From Candidatus Marisimplicoccus framensis (GTDB taxonomy: Bacteria; Bacteroidota; Bacteroidia; Flavobacteriales; Flavobacteriaceae), in contig CAJIZN010000001.1 in assembly GCA_905182065.1 (NCBI GenBank), positions 310,001 to 374,000 of the forward strand: a stretch of 64,000 nucleotides of DNA, written 5' to 3'. Under the pieces are notes generated by a model. It did not search any database. It was not told where the DNA came from and worked only from the letters and a program-made list of their open reading frames with translations. A program made the translations under genes and the position numbers. Of the stretch, positions 1 through 8,949 are shown piece by piece. Position 1 is the stretch's first letter. Each line of letters opens with the position of its first letter.

Positions 1-1
1 A

Positions 2-1180
2 AGTCAACTTAGCATTATTCCTTCTTTAAATCAGCAAGCAAAAAATAATTTAATTGGTAATGCAAAAGATTTATGGATTGCAGGAATAAGAGATATAAAT
101 CAACAAATTGATGATTTAGAATCAATTTTAAATTACCCAGCTGTTAGTGATAATAATAAATTGGTTTACACTATAAATGAGGCTATTAATTCTACAAAAA
201 GTTTTTCAAATTGGTTAAATAGTGAATCTATTAAAAAGGATGGCCCTTCTGGAATAGGTAAAGAAAACTACACTTGGTATCAGAATAATGTACACCTAGT
301 TCCATTGTCATGGAGTGATGAAGTGATGCTTTTAAAAAGAGAACTTTCAAGAGCTTGGGCTTCCCTTAAATTAGAAGAGCATAAAAATAGAAATCTACCT
401 AAGCTTAATTCTGCATCTTCGTCAGAGGAATATAATTTACTTGCAACAGAGGCTTCACAAGACTTAATTGATTTTCTTGCAACAGAAGATATAATTGATG
501 TCAAAGACTTTTATAAGGAAGCACTTGATGTGCATCTTGGAAGTTATATTCCTGAAGAAAAAAGAAATTTTTTTTGGATCACTGCTCATTTAGATCCAAA
601 ACCTCTTTTCTCTCATTTCTTTCATTGGTTTGAATTAGCGGAGATGGATAAAAATCCTAATAATAATATTATTAGAAAAGATCCTGTGTTATATAATATT
701 TTTGACAGCAGAAATGAAGGCGTTGCAACTGCTGTAGAAGAAATGTTTATGCAGGCTGGGCTATATGAAGACAATCCTAGGTCTAAAGAAATCGTATATA
801 TATTAATTGCCCAAAGAGCCGCAAGAGGATTGGGTTCTCTTTATGCTCATGCAAATATGATGACGATGGAAGAAGCAGGTAAAATACATTCTGAGTATAC
901 ACCTAGAGGTTGGATGAAGACTGAAAAAGAGCTGCTTATTTTTGAACAGCATTTGTATTTAAGACAACCAGGTTATGGAACTAGTTATATAACTGGTAAG
1001 TATTTATTTGAGAGTGCACTTGCAGAATATTCTAGATTAAATGAAAGTGATGAATCTTCTGATTTAAAAAACTTCTTTAATCAGTTAATATTAATAGGCA
1101 ACGTCCCTATGACATTGTTTCATTGGGAACTTAATAACGACTGGTCAATTTTAGAGAATATAGTTCCTGGACTATACTAG
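2..1180 (+). CDS. DUF885-like protein, 3' part (5' end outside window)
   Basis: The reading frame is open from the window edge, so the upstream part of the gene is missing. The first usable start codon (TTG at 161) lies inside the domain and is not the real start. The visible part is soluble and helix-rich. Its C-terminal half (NEGVATAVEEM, then a long helix with RGLGSLYAHANMMTMEEA, then LRQPGYGTSYITGK) follows the order seen in DUF885 proteins: an EGWA-like segment, an MT-x-EEA helix and a PGQATSY-x-x-GK motif near the end. DUF885 proteins are often annotated as putative metallopeptidases. The usual HExxH-like motif is not clear here; the nearest candidate is SHFFHWFEL. Function unknown; the family assignment is by motif resemblance only. 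Confidence 0.55.
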   Translation, partial: SQLSIIPSLNQQAKNNLIGNAKDLWIAGIRDINQQIDDLESILNYPAVSDNNKLVYTINEAINSTKSFSNWLNSESIKKDGPSGIGKENYTWYQNNVHLVPLSWSDEVMLLKRELSRAWASLKLEEHKNRNLPKLNSASSSEEYNLLATEASQDLIDFLATEDIIDVKDFYKEALDVHLGSYIPEEKRNFFWITAHLDPKPLFSHFFHWFELAEMDKNPNNNIIRKDPVLYNIFDSRNEGVATAVEEMFMQAGLYEDNPRSKEIVYILIAQRAARGLGSLYAHANMMTMEEAGKIHSEYTPRGWMKTEKELLIFEQHLYLRQPGYGTSYITGKYLFESALAEYSRLNESDESSDLKNFFNQLILIGNVPMTLFHWELNNDWSILENIVPGLY

Positions 1181-1422
1181 GTATTTTGTAAGACAGCTTA
1201 GAAGGAATTAGAGTCTGCAAGCTGTATTAGGATATAGACCTTAGCAAACATAACTATAAGGAATAAAAAGAATATAATTTCGGGGTAATATTGTTTTGGT
1301 ATTTTCATCAACTTTAACATGATCACAAATGTAAATTTTAGTTTAATATAAAATTCCAAAATTTTTGTTAATTATGATAGTTAGAGTAAATTGCTGACAG
1401 CTAATATCAATAAGTTTGCCAC
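1181..1422. other. Non-coding stretch with inverted repeat
   Basis: No gene is apparent here. A 7-bp inverted repeat, ACAGCTT (about 1194) and AAGCTGT (about 1220), flanks a purine-rich loop just after the stop of the preceding gene. It lacks a T-tract, so it is not a classical terminator. The right end holds the promoter candidate described separately. Confidence 0.4.
1391..1418 (+). promoter_or_regulatory. Bacteroidota-type promoter candidate
   Basis: TAAGTTTG at 1411-1418 fits the Bacteroidota -7 consensus TAnnTTTG, with a TTG at 1391-1393 in the -33 area. Spacing is 17 bases, slightly shorter than usual. Transcription would start almost at the ATG at 1423, so the small gene downstream may be read from a very short or absent leader. 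Confidence 0.45.
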
Positions 1423-1596
1423 ATGAATAGATACGGTCAAATTAAAGATTTGCTTCTTGGTGACTTAACTGCTTCCATTTTTATATTTGGATTAGTTGTG
1501 ACATTATTAGTGATAGCATCATTGTTTCTTTCAAGCAAAGAGAGAGATGATTATGACAAAGATTATTATGACCGCCACGGTTCTTTACCTAAATAA
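1423..1596 (+). CDS. Small single-helix membrane protein (57 aa)
   Basis: This ORF has an ATG start and TAA stop. The N-terminus is short and polar (MNRYGQIKDLLLGD). One strongly hydrophobic helix of about 23 residues follows (SIFIFGLVVTLLVIASLFL), then a charged Asp/Tyr-rich tail (RDDYDKDYYDRHG). It ends 3 bp before the Met-rich outer-membrane gene and follows a promoter-like box, so the two are probably co-transcribed. The tail points to the cytoplasm or periplasm depending on topology. No family recognised; it could be an inner-membrane partner of the next protein, but that rests only on adjacency. Confidence 0.6.
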   Translation: MNRYGQIKDLLLGDLTASIFIFGLVVTLLVIASLFLSSKERDDYDKDYYDRHGSLPK

Positions 1597-1599
1597 CTT

Positions 1600-2082
1600 A
1601 TGAAAAAAATACTATTAGTACTAGCTTTTTTATTAACTCAAAATATATATTCTCAAGCTCATATTGGAGTTATGGGAGGATATGATCTAGACATGGAAAA
1701 CTCTCAAATTGGAGTTGGCCTTAATTACATGTTGTTTCCAAAAGTTTCCCTTGGGGGCATGTTAATGATATCTGACCTCGAATCAGATAGCAAATCTATG
1801 GTTATGTTGAACGGGAAATACAATTTTGGAAGACTTTCTTTAGTTGCAGGAATTATGAATATGGAAATGCACAACATGGACATGGGCATGAACATGAATA
1901 TGTCATCAATGTATGGTTCTGATGAAATGGACAGAGAAACCAAACCATATTTTGGTGTTGAGTATAAACCTTTCAAGAATAAAAAACTTAAAGTTTATTA
2001 CACTCACTCTGATATGATGAAATCTATCGGAATTATGATGCCTGTTTTTAATCTAGGTAAAAAAATGCACATGAATCACTAG
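1600..2082 (+). CDS. Methionine-rich outer-membrane beta-barrel-like protein
   Basis: A 160-residue protein with a typical signal peptide ending near YSQA. Alternating hydrophobic strands with Gly/Tyr turns (GVMGGYDLD, GVGLNYMLFP, LNGKYNFG, YFGVEYKPF, KLKVYYTHS) suggest a small outer-membrane barrel. The middle (about residues 87-113) is extremely Met-rich with interspersed His and Asp (NMEMHNMDMGMNMNM), and the C-terminus ends KKMHMNH. MxM and MxxM clusters with His are the usual soft-metal ligands of periplasmic copper proteins, so copper or silver binding is a reasonable inference. The stop codon overlaps the convergent hydrolase gene within a CTAG. No named family is certain. Confidence 0.6.
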   Translation: MKKILLVLAFLLTQNIYSQAHIGVMGGYDLDMENSQIGVGLNYMLFPKVSLGGMLMISDLESDSKSMVMLNGKYNFGRLSLVAGIMNMEMHNMDMGMNMNMSSMYGSDEMDRETKPYFGVEYKPFKNKKLKVYYTHSDMMKSIGIMMPVFNLGKKMHMNH

Positions 2083-2987
2083 TTCGATTCAATTGTAATT
2101 TCTTCTAAATGCCTAACAATTATTACATCAGACTCTGGTGATATTTTCTCAACATCCCTCTTGAAAGGTATCAACTTTAATTCAATGCTTGCTTCTTGAG
2201 AAAAACTGTATGGTAGTCTAAAATTGTCCCAATGAGTTGGAATTATAGTTTTGGGATAGCCTGTAACTTTTAATAGTCTTTCATTATAGTTATAGAGTCC
2301 TAATTGAGATTGGTTTACACCTGCTAGAAGAATATCAGAGGTTATTCCCTCAAGTTCACGTTCAACAAAATTCATAGATCCCATAGTAAGTATATCTTGA
2401 TCTTTAAATCTAGCCAAAAACATAAGTGAACCTCCTTCGATAAATTCAGATACTCTAAGTGGAGCACTTGGTGGTTTTGTGTATTCTCTTGAATCTAGGT
2501 AATGCTTATCATTAAGTGCAGAATGAATTGATGGAATTACTCTAACTGAAAAATTTTCAAATTGATAATCTTCTCCTCCTCTTACAGGATACAATTGATC
2601 ATTACCAATACCATAAGCTCTCAATATATTAATTGTTGTTTCAGTGCCTATAACTTTAGCTCCAGTTTTTTTTGCTATATAGGGAACATCTGATAAGTGG
2701 TCAAAGTGAGAATGATGAACTAAAATGAAATCTACCTTATCAACCAAACTATCAATAAGAATTGAATCAGAAACAAAAAAATCAGATCTTAAAACAGTTT
2801 TTCTTTTATCTAGTTTATTAACTGAGGGTCCATTTCCAAGCTTGACCCTAGAAATATATGGGTCTATTAAAATAGTTGTAGTATCATCTGAAATTTTCCA
2901 TCCAGCTGTTCCTAAGTACTTTAATTCAACTTGACTATGAATGTTTAAACTCATAGATATTAATAATAATAAGATCAATTTTTTCAT
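2079..2987 (-). CDS. Exported metallo-beta-lactamase-fold hydrolase
   Basis: A 302-residue protein with a signal peptide (cleavage near IHSQ). The zinc-binding motif HSHFDH (H92, H94, D96, H97) is intact. It is preceded by GTAGWKI and LIDPYI, typical of the MBL-fold branch that includes UlaG-like lactonases (COG2220). Later metal-site candidates are the His in VIPSIHSAL and the one in IIPTHWDNF. The substrate cannot be told from sequence. It probably acts in the periplasm or outside the cell. It lies 7 bp downstream of the VCBS-repeat gene on the same strand, so the two are likely co-transcribed. Confidence 0.85.
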   Translation of the reverse strand: MKKLILLLLISMSLNIHSQVELKYLGTAGWKISDDTTTILIDPYISRVKLGNGPSVNKLDKRKTVLRSDFFVSDSILIDSLVDKVDFILVHHSHFDHLSDVPYIAKKTGAKVIGTETTINILRAYGIGNDQLYPVRGGEDYQFENFSVRVIPSIHSALNDKHYLDSREYTKPPSAPLRVSEFIEGGSLMFLARFKDQDILTMGSMNFVERELEGITSDILLAGVNQSQLGLYNYNERLLKVTGYPKTIIPTHWDNFRLPYSFSQEASIELKLIPFKRDVEKISPESDVIIVRHLEEITIESN

Positions 2988-2994
2988 AGTATGA

Positions 2995-4092
2995 TTATTT
3001 ATTTATAAAGTAAAAATTATTTTCATCAGTATTTGCCTCCATAATATCAATTTTACCATCATTATTAATATCAGAATCCAGAATATCATAAGTCCTAAAC
3101 TGATTATTTGATAATATATTCTCCAACCATTTTTTACCATTAGAAATATTCAAATAAAGTTTAGTTGGGCCTGGAGAATTTCCAACTACTATATCTAGAT
3201 ATCCATTACCGTCAAAATCATTTACTGCTAATGAAAAACTTGAAGATTCTGATACATCAAAAACTATATTTTTTTTAAACGTAATGTCCTTATCTCCAAA
3301 ATATATGAGATTTGGTTCATTTATATTCGCTGTAGCGATATCTTCATATCCATCAGAATTAAAATCACCGATCTCTACAGCCCTTGTGTTATCATTACCT
3401 GTTCCAAATAGTATTTTCTTATTAAAATTTAAACCCCCATCATTAAGGTATATGTAGTTTGGCTGATTGTTTCTATTAGCTAAAATTAAATCTTTGAAAC
3501 CATCTTGATTCATGTCATAAACTTCTACATCTATAGTTGCATCCTCTGCATTTCCAAAAAGAATTATTTCTGAAAAATCTCCATTTCCATCATTTAAACA
3601 TATCTCATTTGATTCAACTCTATTTGTTATTAATATATCAATGTCACCATCATTATCGATATCATTTAATGTAATATTTCTTGTGTTTGAATAGGGTCTG
3701 CCAAATGTGTTAGATTTGACAAAATTTCCATTTCCATCATTAAGAAAAATATAATTTGGCGCTTTATCATTACCAACAGCTATATCTAAATCTCCATCAC
3801 CATCAAAATCTGAAAGTTCAGCAGCATAACTGGTTAATCTTTCTGATCCAAGATCTTTCTCAACTGTAAAGCCACCTTTTCCATTATTAAGTAGGATTTT
3901 ATTTTGGCCAGGCCAATGTCTTCCATTTGCTATAATTATATCTACATCTCCATCATTATCAATATCTCCAGAAGAAATTGAAGCTGTTTTTTCTTTAGCT
4001 CCTCCCAAAAGGTTGATATTAAAATCTACACTCTGAGAATAATTAGGATTGCTGTAAACAAATAAGATAATTATTAAAACTATTTTTTTCAT
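2995..4092 (-). CDS. Secreted FG-GAP/VCBS-repeat protein
   Basis: A signal peptide (ending near NYSQ) is followed by about six to seven repeats of roughly 45 residues. Each repeat carries a calcium-type loop DxDxDGxxD (DIDNDGDVDI, DFDGDGDLDI, DIDNDGDIDI, DFNSDGYEDI, DFDGNGYLDI, DINNDGKIDI) followed by an N-x-IYLNDG strand. This matches VCBS/FG-GAP beta-propeller proteins, which act outside the cell in adhesion or ligand binding. No enzymatic domain or C-terminal sorting domain is visible. It starts 2 bp after the stop of the ADP-ribosylglycohydrolase gene, which suggests one transcript for 5400-2079. Confidence 0.85.
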   Translation of the reverse strand: MKKIVLIIILFVYSNPNYSQSVDFNINLLGGAKEKTASISSGDIDNDGDVDIIIANGRHWPGQNKILLNNGKGGFTVEKDLGSERLTSYAAELSDFDGDGDLDIAVGNDKAPNYIFLNDGNGNFVKSNTFGRPYSNTRNITLNDIDNDGDIDILITNRVESNEICLNDGNGDFSEIILFGNAEDATIDVEVYDMNQDGFKDLILANRNNQPNYIYLNDGGLNFNKKILFGTGNDNTRAVEIGDFNSDGYEDIATANINEPNLIYFGDKDITFKKNIVFDVSESSSFSLAVNDFDGNGYLDIVVGNSPGPTKLYLNISNGKKWLENILSNNQFRTYDILDSDINNDGKIDIMEANTDENNFYFINK

Positions 4093-4094
4093 TG

Positions 4095-5400
4095 TTATTT
4101 AACTGGTATTAACCATGTGTTTTTAATTAAATTTATTTCACCCTTTAATTCTTCTTCTACAACTCTATCTACTACTTTAATTCCTTCAGCTGCCATATGA
4201 GTAAATGAATCAATTCCTTTGTTTGGAAAGTTTTGTCTTGTTCTATGAATATTAAACTTACTAGAAAAATTTGTATTAAATTCTCTTTCAATCATTTCTT
4301 TTCCAATCAAGAAACCAATTAATCCTCCCCATGTTGATGTTGGATTATCTGAATCCCAGCCTGACAAAGTTCCTATTTTGATAGTTTTTTTAATATCCCC
4401 TTCTCCATAAAATAAGCTAACAAGACTTGATGCAAAATTTATTCCAGCTGCAAAACAACCATTACAATATAGATTTTTAGATGTTATGTCATATCCATCT
4501 TTTTGTTCAACTTGATATCGTGAATAAATCGAATCTCTTGCTTGTTCCCATTTAATACCAGAATTATATAATCCCTCTGTGAAATCATACATTTTTGCTG
4601 GATAATTATTGTCAGCTTAAATACTTCCTTGATTCATTTGCAATCCAAAACATATTCTCTTTTGTAGAATTAAATTCTTTAGGATTTGAAGCTAACGAAT
4701 GCATTCTTACATAGAATTCTGCAATTTCTTGAGCTTCTCCTCTAGCTACAGTTTTAATTGGAAGTTCTGCCATCCTAATTCCAAAATCAGGTCTAGTTGG
4801 AGAGAACAATCCAAATATCTCGGTTGTCAACTGAGCGTCAATCATATTATAAAATTCATTATTGGATGGCTCACCTGTTTCAGGAGGAAGCATACCCTGA
4901 TTCATTAAGTCAAATGCTCTTTGATTAGATACCCATAAATAATTTTCTTCTTCAGCTTTAATATGTTTTATCCACCCTTCTCTTATTTGACTTGGAGAAA
5001 GTATACTTGTATTAAAGTAATTTAGAAGAAATTGATACATATACTCAATATCAGTATCATCGTCAGATCCCCAAACCTCCTCTTCAGATCTTAAACTATA
5101 ATCAATTCTTATATTTGATTTATCAATTGATTGATCCTCCCATATACTTCTTAAATCAATACTACCCCAGTCTTCTCTAGTGTAAAAACTTCCAGTTTTA
5201 ATATCACCTATGTTTCCAATCTTATCCATCTCAGTTATAAGACCAGTCCAATTTGCAATTGATTGTCCAAGCCAAAAACCATATAACTGATTAGAGTATT
5301 TTTCCCTTGAAATTTCTATAAAATCATTAGTATTGTTATTACAAGAAGATATAAATAAGAACAATGACCAAAGAATAAATAAATTTTTAAATACACTCAT
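4095..5400 (-). pseudogene. ADP-ribosylglycohydrolase-family lipoprotein, split by a frameshift
   Basis: Two adjacent reading frames (4612-5400 and 4095-4592) together make one ADP-ribosylglycohydrolase-fold lipoprotein. The lipobox is at ISSC. The N-terminal half has YGFWLGQSIANW and the metal motif DDDTDIEYM. The C-terminal half has the second metal motif GWDSDNPTSTWGG. The first frame ends with TGA near 4612; shifting by one base there restores an uninterrupted protein through ADNNYPAKMYDF. The family hydrolyses ADP-ribose linkages or related ribosyl bonds using two Mg ions. A lipoprotein form would act on an extracytoplasmic substrate that is unknown. Either a real one-base lesion or a sequencing error; I favour error because the motifs on both sides are intact. 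Confidence 0.75.
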
Positions 5401-5431
5401 ACAACTAGTTTAATTTTCTTAACTATGGGAA

Positions 5432-5905
5432 TTAGTTATCTATTGACCAATAATCCCAATTTCCACTTTCTTCATATAATTGAATAATATTTTCAAGTTT
5501 TTTCTTTTTGATAATAATTTTATTATCGCTGGTAATTGAAAGGATCTTACTTTGTATTGAAACTAACATTCTCTTTAACTCAGTCTTTAAAAAATCAACA
5601 GAATTATCAAATTCATCTTTTCGATAATATTGTCTAATGGTCTCTAAAATTAAATCATGTTTACCCAAGTAAAGAGATTTTTGAGATCCACTATTTTTAA
5701 ATATACATATGTAGGTTTTCCATCTTTTATCAAAAACAACCGAAATTGTTGTAAAAGTTTTATTGTAAATCGTTTTTACCTGATTAGAAATCTTTTTTCT
5801 CTCACTTATCAACTCTTCATATTCATTTTTTAGTTTAATTTTTTGCTTAGTGATTTTTTTAATTGATTTTTTTAATTGATTTTTCTTTAGCCAGAATTTG
5901 ATCAT
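5432..5905 (-). CDS. Lys-rich coiled-coil protein of unknown function
   Basis: A 157-residue protein with a very basic helical N-terminus (about residues 1-45, heptad-like KKSIKKITKQKIKLKNEYEEL). A small beta-containing middle follows (VVFDKRWKTYICIFKNSGSQKSLYLGKHD), then a helical Lys-rich C-terminus. The middle resembles the strand pattern WxxxI-F-G-KSLYLG found in some DNA-binding or integrase N-terminal folds, but this is weak. No signal peptide. It is unlike its neighbours, which are exported proteins, and is followed upstream by a short region with direct repeats. I do not recognise a family. Confidence 0.5.
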   Translation of the reverse strand: MIKFWLKKNQLKKSIKKITKQKIKLKNEYEELISERKKISNQVKTIYNKTFTTISVVFDKRWKTYICIFKNSGSQKSLYLGKHDLILETIRQYYRKDEFDNSVDFLKTELKRMLVSIQSKILSITSDNKIIIKKKKLENIIQLYEESGNWDYWSIDN

Positions 5906-6012
5906 AATTTAAAATTAAATTTTGATCACTTTTTTTAAGAGATTTAATGTCTTTATTTGTAAAATTTTTCACTATACTAATATAGACAAAAAATTAATAG
6001 GTATAGTATTTG

Positions 6013-6047
6013 ATTGTACCCCAATATTAAAATTGTACCCCAGGGTA
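6013..6047. repeat. 11-bp direct repeat and TACCCcaGGGTA palindrome
   Basis: ATTGTACCCCA occurs at 6013-6023 and again at 6032-6042, a 19-bp period. The second copy runs into a perfect inverted repeat TACCC-CA-GGGTA (6036-6047). These sit in the 164-bp gap between the orphan coiled-coil gene and the D-aminoacylase-type gene. GC-containing symmetry stands out in this AT-rich background. It could be a protein-binding site or the scar of an insertion. Confidence 0.5.
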
Positions 6048-6069
6048 TTAAATTCCTCCTAACGAGCTC

Positions 6070-7662
6070 CTAATTAATTTGATTTTTTCTTAAGACCTTC
6101 CCTGCTTTTATTTTCATAAATTCAAAATTATCAACAGCAAATTCTCCATTAATAATTACATATTTTATTCCATCAGGGTATTGGTGCGGTGATTCAAAAG
6201 TTGCATTATCAATTATTTTTTCTTCATCAAATATTGTAATGTCCGCCATCATTCCCTCCTTTATTAAACCTCTGTTTTTAAGGCCAAAAGACTTAGCTGG
6301 AAGATAAGTCATTTTATAAATTGCTTCACTCATAGATATTACCTTTTTTTCTCTAACATATCTACCTAGAACTCTTGGAAAAGTTCCATAAGCTCTTGGA
6401 TGAGGGTGACCAACACCAGGCTCAGAGAGTCGTCCATCAGAAGCAATCATTGTATGAGGATATTTCATTATATTTTCTACATCTGATTCATCCATAGCAT
6501 GAAATATACAGCTTGCCCCTCCATTTAGTTCCGCCTCTATAACAAGCTCTGCTCCATTTTTAACAGAAGGTTCAATTCCTCTCATTACTGCCCAATCCTT
6601 TAAAGTTTTACCTTCTAATTCAGGCTTCCAAGCTACTCTAGAGAATTGAACTCTACTTAAGTCATTCCCCCCTCTGTCATTTAAAATATTAAACTCAATT
6701 TCTTTCTTTATTTTTTCCTTTGTAATCTTATTTGAAACTCTTTTTTTAAATTCTTCTCTGCCTCCTGCCCTTGCCCATGTTGGGATTAGGATGTTAATCC
6801 CAGTATGACTAGCATTGTAAGGATATTGATCGGCCATGATTTTTATTCCCTTCTGTCTAGCTGAATCAATAAGAGATAGAGTAATTGCACTCTTTCCCCA
6901 CATTGGTTTTCCAATAACTTTATGATGAGTCAGAACAACATTTATATCAGCATTTTTTGATATTTGTATTGCTTCTTTTACAGCATCAATAATTTTTAAA
7001 CCTTCATCTCTTAGATGAGATGTATATATTCCCCCCTTATTTGATATCTCTTTTGATATTGCAATTACCTCATCAACCTTAGAAAAATTTCCAGGGAGGT
7101 ACTTTAACCCTGTTGAAATCCCAAAAGCACCTTCATCCATAGCCTTACTTGCAAGATTCTTCATGATTTCTAATTCATCATTTGTTGGTTCTCTATTATC
7201 AAGATTCATTACAACTCTTCTAATTTTATTATGACCTGTTAAAAAACCCACATTCATTCCTACACCAACTTTCTCAATTGTATCTAAGTACTGCTTAAAC
7301 CCATATTTTAATGGTACTCCTCTTCCATCTGGCCCACCAAAACTAGTTGTAACACCTTGCCTAACATGACTCTCACTATCTGAGAGTTTTATTAAATTAT
7401 CCATTGGATCTAAATGAGCATGAGTGTCTATAAATCCAGGAGAGACTATTAGCCCTGAAGCATCAATAACTCGAGTAGATTTTTCTGAATTTATCTTACC
7501 AACTTTAATTATTGTATTTCCTGTAATTGCTATATCTACAGTTTTACTTTCTGTTCCCGACCCATCAAAAACTTGACCATTTTTAATAACTAAGTCATAA
7601 GATGATGATTCACAGTTAATTAGAAAAAAACAAGAAAGTATGAGAAAGGTTTTTTTATACAT
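6070..7662 (-). CDS. N-acyl-D-amino-acid deacylase family lipoprotein
   Basis: A 530-residue amidohydrolase-superfamily enzyme with a lipoprotein signal (LINC, Cys17). Metal-site features in order: DTHAHLD (H81, H83), the Lys/His region around LTHHKVIGK, and the SDG followed by GHPHPRAYGTFPRVLGRYVRE. The last block is a hallmark of D-aminoacylases, where the SDG Asp is catalytic. The expected reaction is hydrolysis of N-acyl-D-amino acids or related amides to the free D-amino acid. The lipid anchor places it at the cell envelope. It is transcribed alone and divergently from the enoyl-reductase-like gene (84-bp gap). Length agrees with the family. Confidence 0.85.
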   Translation of the reverse strand: MYKKTFLILSCFFLINCESSSYDLVIKNGQVFDGSGTESKTVDIAITGNTIIKVGKINSEKSTRVIDASGLIVSPGFIDTHAHLDPMDNLIKLSDSESHVRQGVTTSFGGPDGRGVPLKYGFKQYLDTIEKVGVGMNVGFLTGHNKIRRVVMNLDNREPTNDELEIMKNLASKAMDEGAFGISTGLKYLPGNFSKVDEVIAISKEISNKGGIYTSHLRDEGLKIIDAVKEAIQISKNADINVVLTHHKVIGKPMWGKSAITLSLIDSARQKGIKIMADQYPYNASHTGINILIPTWARAGGREEFKKRVSNKITKEKIKKEIEFNILNDRGGNDLSRVQFSRVAWKPELEGKTLKDWAVMRGIEPSVKNGAELVIEAELNGGASCIFHAMDESDVENIMKYPHTMIASDGRLSEPGVGHPHPRAYGTFPRVLGRYVREKKVISMSEAIYKMTYLPAKSFGLKNRGLIKEGMMADITIFDEEKIIDNATFESPHQYPDGIKYVIINGEFAVDNFEFMKIKAGKVLRKNQIN

Positions 7663-7746
7663 TTTTAAGTATTTTCTACTAAGAAGGTAAATATTATTTT
7701 AATTTTAATCAAGTTTGAATTAAGTCCCCTTAAAAAATAAACTAGC

Positions 7747-8949
7747 ATGAAAGATAAAAGAGAATATGATATAATCGTATGGGGAGCATCTGGTTTTACA
7801 GGAAGGCTCGTTGCAGAATATTTATACTTAAACTACAATTCAAAGAATTTAAAATGGGCTATTGCAGGAAGAGATAAGCTAAAACTCATTTCAATAAGAG
7901 ATACATTTCTTGATAAGAGCATTCCTATAGTTATAGCTGATAGTTTCGATGAAAAGAGTCTTGATGAAATGACCAAAACAACAAAGGTAGTTTGTAGCAC
8001 CGTTGGTCCATATGCAAAATATGGATCTTTACTTGTAAAGTCTTGTGTTAATAATAAAACTCACTATTGTGATCTAGCAGGAGAAGCACAATGGATTAGA
8101 AAAATAATTGATTTACATCATGAAGAAGCAAAAAATAATCAAGTAAAAATAGTAAACAGCTGTGGTTTTGATTCAATTCCATCTGACTTAGGTGTTTACT
8201 TTATTCATAAGAATATTTCCAATAAGAACCTTACTATAAAAATGAGAGTTAGAGGTTTAAAAGGAACATATAGCGGAGGAACCTATGCTAGTATGAAGAA
8301 TATCATTAAGGATGCTTCTTCTAATAGAGAAGTTCGAAAGAGCTTAACTAATCCATATGGATTAAACCCAGTTGGCGAACAAAGTGGGCTTGACAAAAGA
8401 GATTTAGCATCTGTAGTTTATGATACAAAAATTAAAAGCTGGATATCCCCTTTTTTAATGGCTGGAATAAATACTAAAATAGTCAGAAGAAGTAATGCAT
8501 TGAGTAATTACCAGTATGGAAAAGACTTTAAATATGACGAGGCAGTCATGACAGGAAGAGGCCTTAAAGGAAGACTCAATGGAATAATATTTTCAATCCC
8601 TTTAATTTTTCTTGCTGCAAAACCTGGATCATTATTTAATAAAATTTTTAATTTTTTCTCACCTAAACCTGGTGAGGGACCAAATAAAAAAGAAAGAGAG
8701 AGTGGGTATTTTAATTTAAGATTTTTTGTTTTTCAAGAAAATTCTGATACTTCCATATTCAAAGTTACAGGTGATAGAGATCCTGGGTATGGTTCTACAT
8801 CTAAAATGCTTGCTGAAAGTGCCATTTGTCTTGCAAAAGATAATTTAGATAATAAATTTGGTGTGTTAACTCCATCTTATGCTATGGGTGACCATATCCT
8901 AGATAGACTTATTTCAAAAGCTGGATTATCATTTAGCAAGATTAAATAA
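7747..8949 (+). CDS. Saccharopine dehydrogenase-like / trans-acting enoyl reductase family protein
   Basis: A 400-residue protein starting with an NAD(P)-binding Rossmann motif (IIVWGASGFTGRLVAEYL, about residues 8-25). It continues with STVGPYAKYGSLLVKSC, HYCDLAGEAQWI and NSCGFDSIPSDLG. This series is diagnostic for the branch of the saccharopine dehydrogenase superfamily annotated as trans-acting enoyl reductases. Family members reduce carbon-carbon double bonds of lipid or polyketide intermediates; the substrate here is unknown. Its stop overlaps the start of the next gene (TAATG), so the two are translationally coupled. Confidence 0.8.
   Translation: MKDKREYDIIVWGASGFTGRLVAEYLYLNYNSKNLKWAIAGRDKLKLISIRDTFLDKSIPIVIADSFDEKSLDEMTKTTKVVCSTVGPYAKYGSLLVKSCVNNKTHYCDLAGEAQWIRKIIDLHHEEAKNNQVKIVNSCGFDSIPSDLGVYFIHKNISNKNLTIKMRVRGLKGTYSGGTYASMKNIIKDASSNREVRKSLTNPYGLNPVGEQSGLDKRDLASVVYDTKIKSWISPFLMAGINTKIVRRSNALSNYQYGKDFKYDEAVMTGRGLKGRLNGIIFSIPLIFLAAKPGSLFNKIFNFFSPKPGEGPNKKERESGYFNLRFFVFQENSDTSIFKVTGDRDPGYGSTSKMLAESAICLAKDNLDNKFGVLTPSYAMGDHILDRLISKAGLSFSKIK

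Noticed and set aside
280-504. Minus-strand ORF inside the DUF885-like gene
   Set aside because: It lies fully in the coding region of the real gene and shows no independent features.
1181-1422. tRNA or structured RNA gene after the first gene
   Set aside because: No cloverleaf or conserved T-loop can be drawn; only one 7-bp inverted repeat is present.
4600-4620. Programmed ribosomal frameshift in the ADP-ribosylglycohydrolase gene
   Set aside because: There is no clear slippery heptamer plus downstream structure, and similar breaks occur in about a dozen unrelated genes.
5432-6069. Mobile element remnant
   Set aside because: The repeats are short and no transposase or integrase catalytic motif is visible; kept only as a low-grade observation.
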